Origin: Cololabis saira
Lineage: Eukaryota; Chordata; Actinopteri; Beloniformes; Belonidae
DNA: 64,000 nt
Reading direction: 5' to 3'
Assembly: GCF_033807715.1 (NCBI RefSeq)
Contig: NC_084591.1
Location: 44,840,368-44,904,367, forward strand
Shown: in pieces, positions 44,461 to 56,571 of the stretch
Numbering within the stretch: the stretch's first letter is position 1
How the letters are laid out: each line of letters starts with the position of its first letter
Made by a program: the position numbers and the translations under genes
Notes under the pieces: model-generated
Told to the model about the DNA's origin: nothing
What the model saw: the letters and a program-made list of their open reading frames with translations, nothing else
The model's database searches: none

Positions 44461-46850
44461 AATTAGTGAGGGAAATTAAGTCAGGTTTTTAGGAGAATCG
44501 TTCACTTTGTGAGACAAGCACCAAATTTTGCATGAACATTGCCTAGTACCTACTTATGCAGAAAAGCCCGTTAGCCACCTGAACATTCAAGATGGCGGCC
44601 ATTTTTCAAGATGGCTGTCTTATGAAAGCTAAAAAAAAGGTTGTCAGTGTAGAACTTGAATTGCTGAACATATTTTAATGATCTCTTTATCCAAATGCAT
44701 GTGTTTTGGCATAACAAATTCTATGATGTCAATACAAATGAAATATGGCTTCCAGTTTTCAAGATGGTGGGCCAATTTTGACTAATGTCTGTTTTCTGTT
44801 GCAATTCAATTAGAAATAAAGTTTCTAAATTTTAACCGGATTAAAATCTTTTAAAAAAAAAACATTTATAAAAAATGTCTACGATGATCGCCAATTTACA
44901 AGCTCATAGTGCTACGTGACACGTTGTGAGCTTGTAGATCTGCTGTTTTCACTATTTTGGGTCCCGCGCAATCTTCAAATTTATCTTTTGGGTCAGGGTC
45001 AAAAAAGTTTGAGAACCACTGAAAGTGCTTACAGTGTCACAGTCTGGCCTGGGTGTGTCTAGTTCTGCTCCCTGCCTGTAAAGTGTGAACACCTGCATAC
45101 AATCACTGGCAATCATGCCAGCAGTATTTAAGCCCCAGTCTCACACCAGTCTTTGCCAGCTTGCCTTGTGTGTACACTCCCATTCAGTTGCCACAGTAAA
45201 ACATACCATGGACAAAATCAGAGATACTATTAAATACCTGAATCCAGATCAGGTCCCTGTCATAAACTGCAGACCAACCAATCTATGCACTTGCGAAACA
45301 AGTGCAGTGGCAATGGCCTGAACTGTATGGCGAAGATCAATTTGTTATGTTTGGGGGTCTCCACATAGAGATGGCTGCCTTGAGGTCTCTTGGTACCCTG
45401 CTCCAGGACAGTGGGTGGATAGGAGCTCTTGTAGAGGCGGGTGTGGCTTCTTCTGGAACAGCAGAGTCCTTTCTTTCTGCTTCACATGTGAAAAGAACAT
45501 GCCAAGCTCACCAAGTTACAGCTTGCTGCATCTAGCTCCAGAAGGAAGCTTACGACTACTATTCCAGAGAAGAAGTTGAACAAGCCCCGCTTTAGGTTTT
45601 GAAGACTGGTGTGAGAAACGACGGACAGATAGCCCACAATTTCAATTCTGGGAGCTTGTGCTATCAATGCAGTTGGTGACTTTCTCGTTGATCAGGTCTT
45701 TCAGAGAGGCTAATTTCACTTTGTATTGCCAAGCACTGTCTGCACTGTAAAATTTAGAATCCAATTTAAAATTGTATTACTTGCGTATAAAGCCCAAAAC
45801 GGCTTAGCTCCGCATTATTTGCAAGACCTGATAGTGCCTTATGTTCCTGGCAGAGCTCTCCGTTCTCGGAGTGCAGGTTTACTCGTAGTTCCTAGAGTAT
45901 CCAAATGTAGATTTGGAGGGCGGGCGTTCTGCTATCAGGCACCATTACTATGGAACCAACTTCCAATCTGGGTTAAGGAGGCTGACACCACCTCCACCTT
46001 TAAAACTAAACTTAAAACCTTTCTGTTTAGTAAAGCCTATAGTTAGTGTTTAGTAAACCTCTAGTTGCTGTTAGTAAACCTCTAGTTAGTGTTGGTAAAT
46101 CTCTAGGTAGTGTAAACTCTAGTGTGTTAGAGTCAGTAGTCATAGTTGCAGCTATAGAACAAGACTATAATAGTTAGTTTCAAATATAGCTTTGCGGTAG
46201 ATATGCTGCTATAGGCCTATGCTGCAGGGGGGCACTGACATGATCCACTGGGCCGTGCCTCTCACCCTTCTTCTCCTCTCCTCTTCCCTTCCTCTTTTCT
46301 CCATTCCCATTTGTATTTATTATAAGTATCTCATAGCCATCATTTTTGAAATTGAATTGGATGACACTCCCACCAATTGCCCAGAGCTGTGAACCAGTGC
46401 ACACAGCTGTGTGCCTGCAATTGTGATGATTAGAAAAAATGTGATACAGAAATGGGAGGGGGGGGGGGGGACTATAATTTGATGCCAAAACAATCAAAAT
46501 CTAATTATATAATCACAATCCAGGTCAAAAACCATATAAACTGTCTTTTGCCTGCAGCCATTTTGGAAAATGGCAGCCATATTGTTTTTATTTGCATGGC
46601 TAATGGGGGAGGGGGTGGGGGGTCCCAAGATTATAGTTTGATGTCAGAATAATCAAAATTGGATTTTCCAATCACATTCCTGGTCAAAAAACATATAAAA
46701 ACGGCTTTGTGGCAGCCATTTTGGAAAACGGCAGCCATATTGTTTTTTTTGCGTGGCTAACGGGCTTTTTTGAAAAAGTAGACCTAGAACATACTTTGTG
46801 CAAAATTTGGCGCTTGTCTCACAAAGTGAACGATTGTTTCACTAATGGCT
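44461..46850 (+). mobile_element. DNA transposon with inverted ends and a broken ORF of unnamed family
   Basis: The ends are inverted copies: ttagtga at 44463 and, beyond, gttcactttgtgagacaagc; the right end carries gcttgtctcacaaagtgaac and tcactaa. It sits inside the LTR at 44158. On + at 45195-45735, in broken frames, it encodes YLNPDQVPVI, WQWPELYGEDQFVMFGGLHI, LGTLLQDSGWIGALVEAGVA and SFLSASHVKRTCQAHQVTAC, then FQFWELVLSMQLV. This is well-preserved protein-like sequence that I cannot assign. An L2-like fragment is inserted after it. Boundaries at the bases given are approximate. Confidence 0.6.
45745..46375 (+). repeat. L2-like LINE C-terminal fragment plus 3' UTR
   Basis: Encodes FRIQFKIVLLAYKAQNGLAP, GRAFCYQAPLLWNQLPIWVK and TFKTKLKTFLFSKAYS-stop at 46046, followed by the 3' UTR seen inverted at 1-340. 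It interrupts the transposon ORF. Confidence 0.8.
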
Positions 46851-46924
46851 AAATTGTGACAGGATTACTGTATTGTGACACGTCAACAAACAAACAAACA
46901 AATGCACTATTAATTCTAGTGAAG

Positions 46925-47136
46925 CAGGGATCTTCAAGTCCGGTTCCTCGAGGCCCGCTGTCCTGCATGTTTTAGATACTTCCCGGCTCCAACACAGCTG
47001 ATTCCAATTAAGTCATCGTCAGCACTTTATCAAGGTCTATTAATGACAGTCATTTGTATCAGGGTGTGTTAAAACCAGGGAAACATCTAAAACACGCAGG
47101 ACAGCTGACCTCGTGGACCGGAATTGGAGACCTCTG
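46925..47136. mobile_element. hAT MITE, copy 2
   Basis: Foldback with inner 'acatctaaaacacgcagga' and its complement. The flanks tagtgaag and tactgaag differ at one base. Confidence 0.75.
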
Positions 47137-47144
47137 TACTGAAG

Positions 47145-48396
47145 TATGGCAAGAGATCTCATGGACCTTTGGGATGTCAAATCCATCACATGTACTTGGC
47201 CTCTGTCTTTGAATCACAGTGCAGCGAAGGAATGCAAATGCAATCAGGAATACTTTTTAGGATAATACTCTCACGCCCTTTATGCAGTTAAAAGACAAAT
47301 GAGACTCTCAAATGAGCACTTGTTTGAGTTTTTACACAAACGTATTTAATGATCTCACGTGTAAAATCATCAGAGGGATCAACCTCTTTTAATGATGCTG
47401 AAATGATTTAAACCGGTGAATTCAAATCCTGTGATATTTATGTAGGTGTGTGAGTGTTTGGGATGTTGGGTCTCTCATTATTTTAAACACTTTGGAGAAA
47501 AGGTGCTTATGTTTTTTGTCACATGTTAAAATATGGTAAATGCTGAATGAATAACAATAACTTCCATGTTCACAACTTACAAGTTTACCTCAGGCCTGCT
47601 TTGGTGTGAGCTGCTGTCATTGTCAGAGTGATTTCAGTCTAAACTTCCAGTTAGTCATCTGGATGCGGAAGCACCTGCTGTGGTGAAGATTGTTTCCTGT
47701 ATGTTACATAAATATTAGCCAGTAGTTGATAACCACAAGTCCAAAAGTGCGCACAGGCTGTACAGACTTTTTTATGTCCAAACCTCTACTTTTTCAACTG
47801 TCTTTGTCGTTTGTGAGTGACTCACATTTAAAACATACTTTCCTGAACACAAAATCACTGTCACATGCAGCAGGCAGAAATGCTACACAGGTTAAAGTAC
47901 TTTTGCTTACAAATAAACATGAAATCAACAGTGTTGTGACAAAAATATCTTTTTTATTCATGATGCAGTTAAAAAAGAGAAAAAAAAGTAGTTAACTGAA
48001 AAGTTGGTAGAAGTTAGCTCAGAGCTCAGAGTTTATTGTACCCTCCAGGATCAGCTGACTTTCTGTTTGCACTAAAATGCTGCTAAGAATCATAATGAAG
48101 CTCAGAGTCACTGGATGAGACTGAGTCAGCCACCATGACTGTCATCAGGTCATTTCTCACCTCTGACCTCTCAGTGCATCTTATCATTGGTCAGATCAGT
48201 TGGTAAATATGTAAAATCTCCATGTCTTACTCAGTAGTCTCAGTAGTTTTTTTAATTTACTTTGTTAGGATGAATGGTATCAATGCCCATAGATGGCTAC
48301 TTAACTGAGTAAAAATAAATAGTTAGTACCACAAACCTCTTGGCGCCTGAGGGCCGTGCACACTTAATTTTTTTTTATATCTTTACATCAGAGAGT
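47145..48396. other. J-D interval; no gene recognised
   Basis: Short ORFs have no motif. It holds one perfect octamer ATGCAAAT at 47232-47239. No V, D or C element was found. Confidence 0.5.
47232..47239 (+). promoter_or_regulatory. Octamer motif ATGCAAAT
   Basis: A perfect Oct-binding octamer between the D and J clusters. Octamers drive Ig promoters and enhancers, but a single eight-base match can be chance. Confidence 0.25.
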
Positions 48397-48660
48397 TACG
48401 ACGGAGTATTAGGGCCAAACTAAGACAAAAAAAATATGGAAATTACGAGAATAAAGTAATAAAAAATAATGAAAGCTGCAAGCAGCGATGAACGGGCCCT
48501 CGCACTCATGGCAACTCCCCCCCGTCGTAATAGTCGTAATATTATGAGAATAAAGTCGTAATATTATGAGAATAAAGTCGTAAAATTACGAGAATAAAGT
48601 GGTAATTTATGAAAACTCTAACAGGAAGAGCACATACGTCTTTTGTGGAAGAGGAGTGTC

Positions 48661-49003
48661 TGGTATAGTATAGTATAGTATAGTATAGTATAGTATAGTA
48701 CAGTATAGTATAGTATAGTATAGTCAGGGGTGCACACAAGCCGGGACTCGAGGGCTAGTCTACTGCATGTTTTAGATGTTTCCCTGTCTTCAACACACCT
48801 GATTCTAATCACTGGTCGTCATCAACATGTCATCAAGGTTTACACAACTCTGTTGGTGACACAGCCTTGTCTATCAGGGTTGTGTTGAGGCAGGGAAACA
48901 TCTAAAACGTGCAGTAGACTGGCCCTCGAGTCCCGGCTTGTGTGCACCCCTGAGTATAGTATAGTATAGTATAGTATAGTATAGTATAGTATAGTATAGT
49001 AGT
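48661..49003. repeat. (TATAG)n microsatellite split by a hAT insertion
   Basis: Pentanucleotide repeats on both sides of 48725-48952. Confidence 0.9.
48725..48952. mobile_element. hAT MITE, copy 3, inside the pentanucleotide tract
   Basis: caggggtgcacacaagccgg at the left and its complement ending gtgcacccctg at the right; agtatagt on both flanks (48717-48724, 48953-48960). Confidence 0.9.
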
Positions 49004-49537
49004 GGTGACTGCAAGGCTATCGGTGGTTACATCTGCTGCCATTCAAAGAGGTTTTGTTGTTTCTCAGGAAACAATGAGGGTGATCATAAAGATTTTCCTC
49101 TTCCACAAAATATGCAATTTCTTCCAGGTCTGTGTGGTTCCTTCTTCGAAATAGACGCAGTCGTTTGCACTATCATTTTAAAGTCCTTATACTGATAATA
49201 ATTTGATGCTGATGTGCCAAAAGATTAAGTATTTCCTTAATTGTGAAACCAATACCAAAATATAACTTCACAAGATGTTCAATATTCCTCATTTTAACAC
49301 AGGGAGAAGAAGCTCTTCCTGTTAGAGTTCTCATAAATTATGACTTTATTCTCGTAATATTACGACTTTATTCTCGCAACATTATGACTTTATTCTCGCA
49401 ACATTATGACTTTATTCTCATAATTTTACGACTTAATTCTCATATTATTATGACTTTATTCTCGTAATTTTTTTATTGTCTTAGTTTGGCCCAATACTCC
49501 GTCGTAGAGTTTTGTTGAAGACAGTGATTTGTTTTTC

Positions 49538-49540
49538 TTT

Positions 49541-49578
<38 letters not shown>

Positions 49579-49600
49579 CATCATCATCATCATCATCCAC
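49538..49600. repeat. (ATC)n microsatellite
   Basis: About 20 atc triplets. A poly-Asp ORF on the minus strand is an artefact. Confidence 0.95.
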
Positions 49601-50024
49601 TGCTTGCATCCACTGCTTGTATTCACTGAGAAAATGAGGCTTTGTCTTTAATGTATTACAGTATAAATGAAAATCCACTATTGTCATTTCTACTGTACCT
49701 CATAAAAACTTCACACTGCGTACTGAACATGACATACTTGCTGTTATTGTAATTTTATTTCACATTTTAAGAAGTACAAAACTGAAGTAGTACTCACATG
49801 TTATCATATTATAATAAGCCACATTTTGTGATTGTCTTAATTTTTGTGAAAAAGAAGAAAAATAGTGTTACATTCCCTCCAATGTTAAGGCAAATATAAT
49901 AAACAATATGTATCAAATCCTTGTGATTTGTTGAAAAGATGTGATGTTGTTTTTCTTGAGGCTTGTTGGTTTTATGCTTCATCCGAGTTCAGGACAGGTT
50001 TTTGTAATGACATTTATCACCGTG

Positions 50025-50036
50025 GCTCCCACCCCA
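50025..50036 (-). other. DH segment (3'-most), with 12-spacer RSS on both sides
   Basis: A 12-nt coding core. Left: nonamer ggtttttgt 49997-50005, 12-bp spacer, heptamer caccgtg 50018-50024. Right: heptamer cacagtg 50037-50043, 12-bp spacer, nonamer acaaaaacc 50056-50064. Confidence 0.92.
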
Positions 50037-50416
50037 CACAGTGACACATGTCATTACAAAAACCTCGTCACATGTCGTCTACGAGTCCACAGGTCTCCGG
50101 CAAAGCTTTCTCACCAATAATGTTGAAGGTTTTGTTGTTTGTTTATTAATTTCAGTTGCTGATGAAATTATGAAGTAAAGCCTATTTTTATTTTTACTCT
50201 TTTGTGCTATTTTCAACATTTTCGATATGAACTTAAAAAAAAGCAACAAATGTAGAATAAAAGATGAAATATAGTGGAACAATTTTGTACATTTTTTAAA
50301 TGATACTTTTTGTAAATGTACATCTTTTTTACCTTTTGTTATTTTTACCATGTGAAGATGTAGGTCTGCAGTTATTGTCAGTCAGTGTTATTTTTGTAAC
50401 AGGACGTGTCACTGTG

Positions 50417-50421
50417 GCCGC
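50417..50421 (-). pseudogene. DH segment with one degenerate RSS
   Basis: Left side good: nonamer tatttttgt 50389-50397, 12-bp spacer, heptamer cactgtg 50410-50416. On the right a nonamer-like actaaaact (50441-50449) sits at the correct distance from tgctgtg (50422-50428), which lacks the critical CAC. The coding core would be only 5 nt. Confidence 0.55.
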
Positions 50422-50640
50422 TGCTGTGGTTCAGCCTCTTACTAAAACTTCAGCGTTTAACATCACATATAATCTACTTCTTCTTGTTCTAATTGTTCTA
50501 GATTGGTTTCGCAGTAATAATTACTGTGACATCATGTGTTTCCCAGATTTTTAAAACTATCAGCAGTGGACTTCTTTCATTTGTTCTTTGTCCTTCACTT
50601 CAGTTGAGAACAGGTTTTTGTATCGTCCTTTTTCACTCTG

Positions 50641-50652
50641 GATTCCATCCTC
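50641..50652 (-). other. DH segment with 12-spacer RSS on both sides
   Basis: Left: ggtttttgt 50613-50621, 12 bp, cactctg 50634-50640. Right: cacagtg 50653-50659, 12 bp, tcaaaaacc 50672-50680. 12-nt core. Confidence 0.88.
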
Positions 50653-51119
50653 CACAGTGAAAAACACTCATTCAAAAACCTGAATATGAACTACAGTTAT
50701 TAGTTTTTTAGTGCTGAGTGCATTAAAAAAACAACAACACAATGGAGACTATACAAATATCAATAGTTTCTGACTCCAAAGGGTTAAATATGCATGAATG
50801 TATTGTATGATATGGTATATGATATATGATATTAATTTACGACATCTGATCTTTACTGAAAGTAACATATATATTAACTTCTGAACTTGTGTTTCACCAT
50901 GTCATTCAGGATGGAATAAATAAATGAATCAAAAAAAAAGGTTTGCATCTAATTTTGCATGTTTACTTTATTCTTCTGTAAATGTTGTCTTTCTTCTTTG
51001 TTTAAAACAACATTTTTAAACCTCTAAACCCTTTCAGTGCTCTCTATTTCTTTCAGGAAAGTGATGCTGTTGTCCAGTTCACTGCAGAACAGGTTTTTGT
51101 ATTACCATATATCACTGTG

Positions 51120-51134
51120 GTACCCGCTATAGTA
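51120..51134 (-). other. DH segment with 12-spacer RSS on both sides
   Basis: Left: ggtttttgt 51092-51100, 12 bp, cactgtg 51113-51119. Right: cattgtg 51135-51141, 12 bp, acaaaaacc 51154-51162. 15-nt core (minus strand tactatagcgggtac, one frame Y-Y-S-G-Y). Confidence 0.92.
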
Positions 51135-52002
51135 CATTGTGATAAACCCTCCTACAAAAACCTTCGTCTGAACATCTCCGCAAACTGTCAGTGTTTTTGT
51201 ACTCAGACTCCATCAGGAACTTTTCACTTTACTCTACACACATATTCTTTTCTTTTTTTTAATTATTTTAGTCAATATTTATATCAATATTATTATTCTC
51301 AGTCATTGCTTTAAAAATGATATTGTTTTTTGATGGTGAATTTTAATTTTGATACATGAGATGTGAAATATTGTGTTAAGGGCCTTATTTTAAGGAGGTT
51401 GTTTTAAGAAAACTGTTTTAATAAAACAAGTTTAAACGGTCAAAAAAATGCAACACATTTCAAAATAGCGACATAGAAGAGTTTGTGTGTGTTAAAATAT
51501 TTGTTTTCTTTGTATATTAAATGCTTAATGTTGCTTGACATCCCGTCATTCATCCTTTGGTCACTTGAATTTAACAAAACTGCTCTAACAGCATATCTGT
51601 CAAGTCCACTGTCAGGAAACTCAAAACTAATTTTTGATATTTGATGATATTTTGATGATTAAAATAAATGATCTTTTATAAATTATTAATTCAATTTCTT
51701 GTCAAATAAAGGGGCTACTATATTAATTGATTAGTAGGCTAATATTTAGTTCAATTCAGTTCAGCTTTATTTTTATATCATCATATCAACAGATGTTCTT
51801 TCAAGACACTTCAAGACTAAAATTCAACTCATTTTAAATAATTCCAATTAAGGAAAAGCAAATCAAAACACCAATATTATAACCTAGATAAGGAAACCAA
51901 CAGATTGAACAGAGCCTAATAAATAATCAAGTGGTCATACTTTTATTTTGTTTTATACATTTACAGTTGCAAAAGGTTTTTGTCACAGGACGTATCACTG
52001 TG

Positions 52003-52013
52003 GTAGTTTTGTA
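52003..52013 (-). other. DH segment with 12-spacer RSS on both sides
   Basis: Left: ggtttttgt 51975-51983, 12 bp, cactgtg 51996-52002. Right: cactgtg 52014-52020, 12 bp, acaaaaact 52033-52041. 11-nt core. Confidence 0.92.
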
Positions 52014-52286
52014 CACTGTGATACATCCTGATACAAAAACTCCACCCAGCACCCTGACTTTAAAGCTGCACATGAGCATTTATGTAGCGTCGTATCCCAA
52101 CGACAGCTTTTTAAAATGTACGTGAATTGAAAATTCAAATGACAAATTTAAGTTAATACATTATTTATATCTATTTATATACTGTATATGCTTTTGTTTT
52201 ATTTCAAACTTTACTTTTTCCAACATAACAATGGGGGAGAGTCAGTTTGTTGTTGGGAGGTTTTTGTATGGGTGTGTATCATTGTG

Positions 52287-52300
52287 CCCCCCCATTCCAT
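52287..52300 (-). other. DH segment (5'-most) with 12-spacer RSS on both sides
   Basis: Left: ggtttttgt 52259-52267, 12 bp, cattgtg 52280-52286. Right: caccatg 52301-52307, 12 bp, acaaaaacc 52320-52328. 14-nt core, G-rich on the minus strand. Its V-side heptamer, caccatg, is imperfect. Confidence 0.85.
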
Positions 52301-52328
52301 CACCATGAAAAACTCCAGTACAAAAACC

Positions 52329-53808
52329 AAACGCACTGTTGCACGCTGGATCTATACCCTCTTCAGGTAAGAAAAACATGATTTCAATGGGTTTTCTCTC
52401 AGGAAATTAGCACATGGGATGAATATGTTTTACAAATGAATTTAACATTTAATAAGAATCAGAATCAGAATCAGAATCATGTTTATTTGGCCAGGTCAGA
52501 CAAGACATGGAATTTAACTCTGTTATTTTTGCTCACTGTACAGTAAATTGGCAGTAGACAAATGACAGCTCTCATTAAAATATAACATTTAAGCAGCTGT
52601 ATGATGTAGACATGATTATTGAAAGGTGCATTGTCGAAGCATATTATTGTGTTATTATTATTATTATTATTATTATTTGGTAATAGTTACCATGATATCA
52701 TGTGTTTCCCAGATGAATGGTGAATGTTTTTTTCTTCATCTGCCATTTGTTACTAACAATATTCTTATTGTAGTTATTGTTATTGTTCAGACATAATAAT
52801 AATGATAAACCTTCTAGAAAGGCTCAAACTGTATGCATAATGGGATAAAACTTCCCTCATTATTGAAACTTTTATGTGGTGGTTTGTCAGAATTTTCTTT
52901 GACGTGTTACAGTTGCAGAATTTTATGGGTTACTTTGTTGATTTTTCAGGATATTTTAAATCTGTATCAGAGAAGAGCAGTATCAGCAGGATGAGGAGAA
53001 TTATTACTTATTTAGTTTAAATCACTGTGAAAGTTTGTTTTATTACTGGTTGATAATTCAGTTATGAAATAAATGGAGATAATATAAAGGATATAAAACT
53101 CCTGCTTAATTTACTAGTAAATTATTTTTGGCTGTGTTTTTTCTAAAATTGGATTTTTAAATACATTTATGAAAGGCTCTAAATAGAGATTGTCGGGCAT
53201 TATTATGTAAAACTGTTAACGAATACATGTAAACTTACTTACATTTAGTGTGTGATGCAGATGAGATTTTTTTTTTTCTTCCCACGTTGATTGTTTTAAC
53301 AATTTACATTATTTACAAAAGACAAAAATTATTATCAAAGACATTGTAATATTTTAATAAATACATACATTTACTGAGAGGAAAACCTTTTGAAAATTGT
53401 TTATAGAAAACAAATATTTTGTAATTAATGAAACTTTACAAACTTTTTCAGAATAATTAGCCAGAAATAATTAATAACTAATTTGTTCTGAGCTTTCCCG
53501 TTTTCATGAGCTACTGTAAATGTGACGTTACTCTGCCACGACAAAAACCAGTCTTTGCTGCCCTCTATGGGTAAATATGTGAATCTACAACACATTGTTA
53601 AATAAAGCGTTGAGCCGGTTTTTATTCAATAATATTCTACAATGTTTCTGTGAGCTTTCAGTACCTCTGTACATCTTTAATAATGTGTTATAATATTTTA
53701 TATGTGGTTCACATGGGACTCCAACTTGCCATATCGTTCACGGATTCTATTTTGTTATAACCAAGTTACTATGTTGGTTTTTTTTGCAGTGATTGTTGTT
53801 CTGAAAAG
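52329..53808. other. Upstream flank of the D cluster; no gene
   Basis: AT-rich. A short (AATCAG)n run is at about 52454-52480 and a (TTA)n run near 52650-52675. No further RSS pair was found. Confidence 0.5.
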
Positions 53809-54223
<415 letters not shown>

Positions 54224-55337
54224 CCACCACACTTCCACTCAGATAATAAAGCACATTAATTAATGTTAAAATAAACTTGAAATATAAGGTTTTTAAAATA
54301 TATCATTTTAAGCGTTAAACAGTCTTATTGCTGTGGGGACGAAGGATCTCCTGAATCGCTCCGTTCTGCAGCGCAGTGAGCGGAGCCGACCGCTGCAGCT
54401 GCTCCTGCTCCTCTGTTGCTCCAGGAGGCTGTGGAGAGGGTGTCTGCTATTGTCCATTATAGCTCTCAGTTTGTTCAGTGTTCCCTCTCCACCACAGATC
54501 TTAGCGGGTCCAGACTCCTGCCCAACACTGAGCCCGCTTTTTTGAACAGTTTGTCCAGTCGCCTGGTGTTTTTGATTGCAAGGCTGCCTCCCCAACACAC
54601 AGCAGCAAAAAAGAGTGCACTGGCCACCACCGTGTGTAGAACATAGTCATCATCTCCACACACACATTAAAGACCTCAGTGTCCGCAGGAAGAACAGGCC
54701 CTTCCTGTAGAGGGCGTCGGTGTTAGGGGACCAGTCAAGCTTGTCATCCAAGAAGACCCCGAGGTATTTGTATGGGTGGACCACCTCAATGCCCCCCCCC
54801 CCCCCCCCTGTATGAAGACTGGTAATTGGGGAGGCCTCTTCCTCCTGAAATACACCACCATCTCCTTGGTTTTGGCTGTGTTCAGGTGGAGACAGCACCT
54901 ATTACTCCAGTCCCTGAATGAATTCACAAGATCCTTGTACTCCTGCTCCTGACCACCCCTGATACAAGCCACAATGGCTGTATCGTCATAATATTTTTGC
55001 ATGTGACAGGACTCAGTGTTGTATTGGAAGTCCGCTGTGTAGAGTGTGAACAGGAATGGCGGCAAGACAGTCCCTTGTGGAGCCCCAGTGCTGCTCCTGA
55101 CCATGCCGGAGACACAGCTCTCCAGCCTGACATACTGAGGCCGCTCTGTCAGGTAGTCTGTGATCCAGGAGGTCAGGAAGTGATCTACTCCCATCCCTTC
55201 CAGCTTGTCCTTCAGTATGAGGGGCTGGATAGTATTAAAAGCACTGGAAAAGTCAAAAAAGAGAATCCTCACACAACATCCTGGCTCCTCCAGGTAGGCG
55301 TAGACCCGATGCAGCATGTACAGAACCGCATCATCCT

Positions 55338-56571
55338 GTTATGCAACAGGTTAGCTTAGCGGAGGAGCGGGTCAGCGGACCGAGCTCGGACGTCGCACCG
55401 GTGTGCCTGCAGGATCTCCGACGCGTCACGCAGATGCGCGGATGCAGATGGTCACACCGCAGCTGGGGGGTCAACAGGGGATTATGAGCTCTAACGGCCG
55501 ATTCGGCGGATCGTTCGCGGGTCCCACTCGGTTCGGGTCAGGAGTGAAGCTCTCGCCCGCTCCGAGATACAATCGGGAGCATCAGTCCGATCACTCGGCA
55601 GTGAAAGCTTGCGTAAACAGGCGTACAATACGATCAACATGTCACACAGTGCATAAACTCAATAAGCAGGATGAAAACCACGAAAACCTTAAACTAAATC
55701 TGGCCAGACGCTAATTCGCCTCTTACTTGCAGTGGGTCGGTGAGAGCAGCGGTTCTTTTGAAGAGGAGGAGGAGGGGGGGGTTAAAGCTCCCGGGTGCGT
55801 TCAGCTTGTGGTGCGTCTGCGCTCCTGCACGAACCAGGTAGGCTCTGTCTCGCCCCGTCCGACTCTGAGAAAAAGGAACACAAGCAGCGTTGCAGGACCG
55901 GCGAACCTGTTTACCAGTGCTTGGCGATCCCTGATGGCTCCTCTCTTACGGTGGGTGGCCGGGCCCCCTGTATCGAGTGCTCTGGGAAAAACCCCTTTTT
56001 ACCGCGGCGAAGCCTCAGGATCAGCTGGGCAGGATGCCGGGGCAGGATGCCGGGGCAGATGCTGCGCTGGTTGGAGGCGGAGAGTCGGATTGGGGATTGC
56101 TTAAGGCGACCTCTGCCAGCAGGTTAAAAAGGCCGGGCAGAAGAAATAAAATGTGGAAAAAGGGAAGAGAAAAAAAAGTAAAAAGGAAAACTTGGAGCTA
56201 AAGCTCCAACTTGACCAGATGCCAAAAAAGATGAGAAGCGAAAGAGAAAGTCTTTTTTTATAGTCTCAGGGGAGGTTCTACTGTAAATTCCAGTCCGCCC
56301 CTCAGGGGATCACAGACCCCCTGCTGGTTTCAGTGGAATTTTCCACTGCGTCTGTGTCCCCAGGCCATGCCCCCAAGTGTTGTAAACTTTAGGGTGTTTC
56401 CTCTGGGAACTTTCCATTGTCTTGTCTTTGTTCTGGGGTCATGCAGCGGGGGTCATAACTGTCCATGGCTTCGGCCTTTTTACCGGTAAAAGCCTGAAAT
56501 GTTCCTAATCATGAATTCATCATCGTTCCCTGAGTTCATAATCACACCTGAATTCATCATCACATGACGGT
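55338..56571 (-). mobile_element. LTR-like insertion within the LINE RT
   Basis: Read on the minus strand it starts tgttggaccacc with 'tgatgatgaattc' blocks like the left end of 4656-6362. It has a TATA-like actataaaa near 56255 and a GC-rich leader. No coding region recognised. Its ends interrupt the LINE ORF between the RT N-terminal and core pieces. Confidence 0.5.

Larger units (their letters stand above)
48397..49506. mobile_element. MITE family M2, copy 3, with nested insertion
   Basis: Starts tacgacggagtattagggcc and ends with ccaatactccgtcgta. Ladders 'attatgagaataaagtcgta'. The central segment with [13 protein letters not shown] sequence is inverted relative to copy 1 (about 49000-49240). 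A (TATAG)n tract inside (48661-48724 and 48953-49003) is split by a hAT MITE. Confidence 0.85.

Noticed and set aside
48000..48240. Possible V leader-like ATG (atgaagctcagagtcactgg) between J and D
   Set aside because: No V framework, Cys/Trp pattern or RSS follows.
49481..49687. Poly-Asp ORF on minus
   Set aside because: Translation of the (ATC)n microsatellite.
53520..53550. acaaaaacc nonamer near 53541 as a further D or V signal
   Set aside because: No CAC-type heptamer at 12 or 23 bp on either side.
54308..54663. Two-strand short ORFs as a host gene
   Set aside because: They match the C-terminal tail of the Rex1-like LINE in order and strand.
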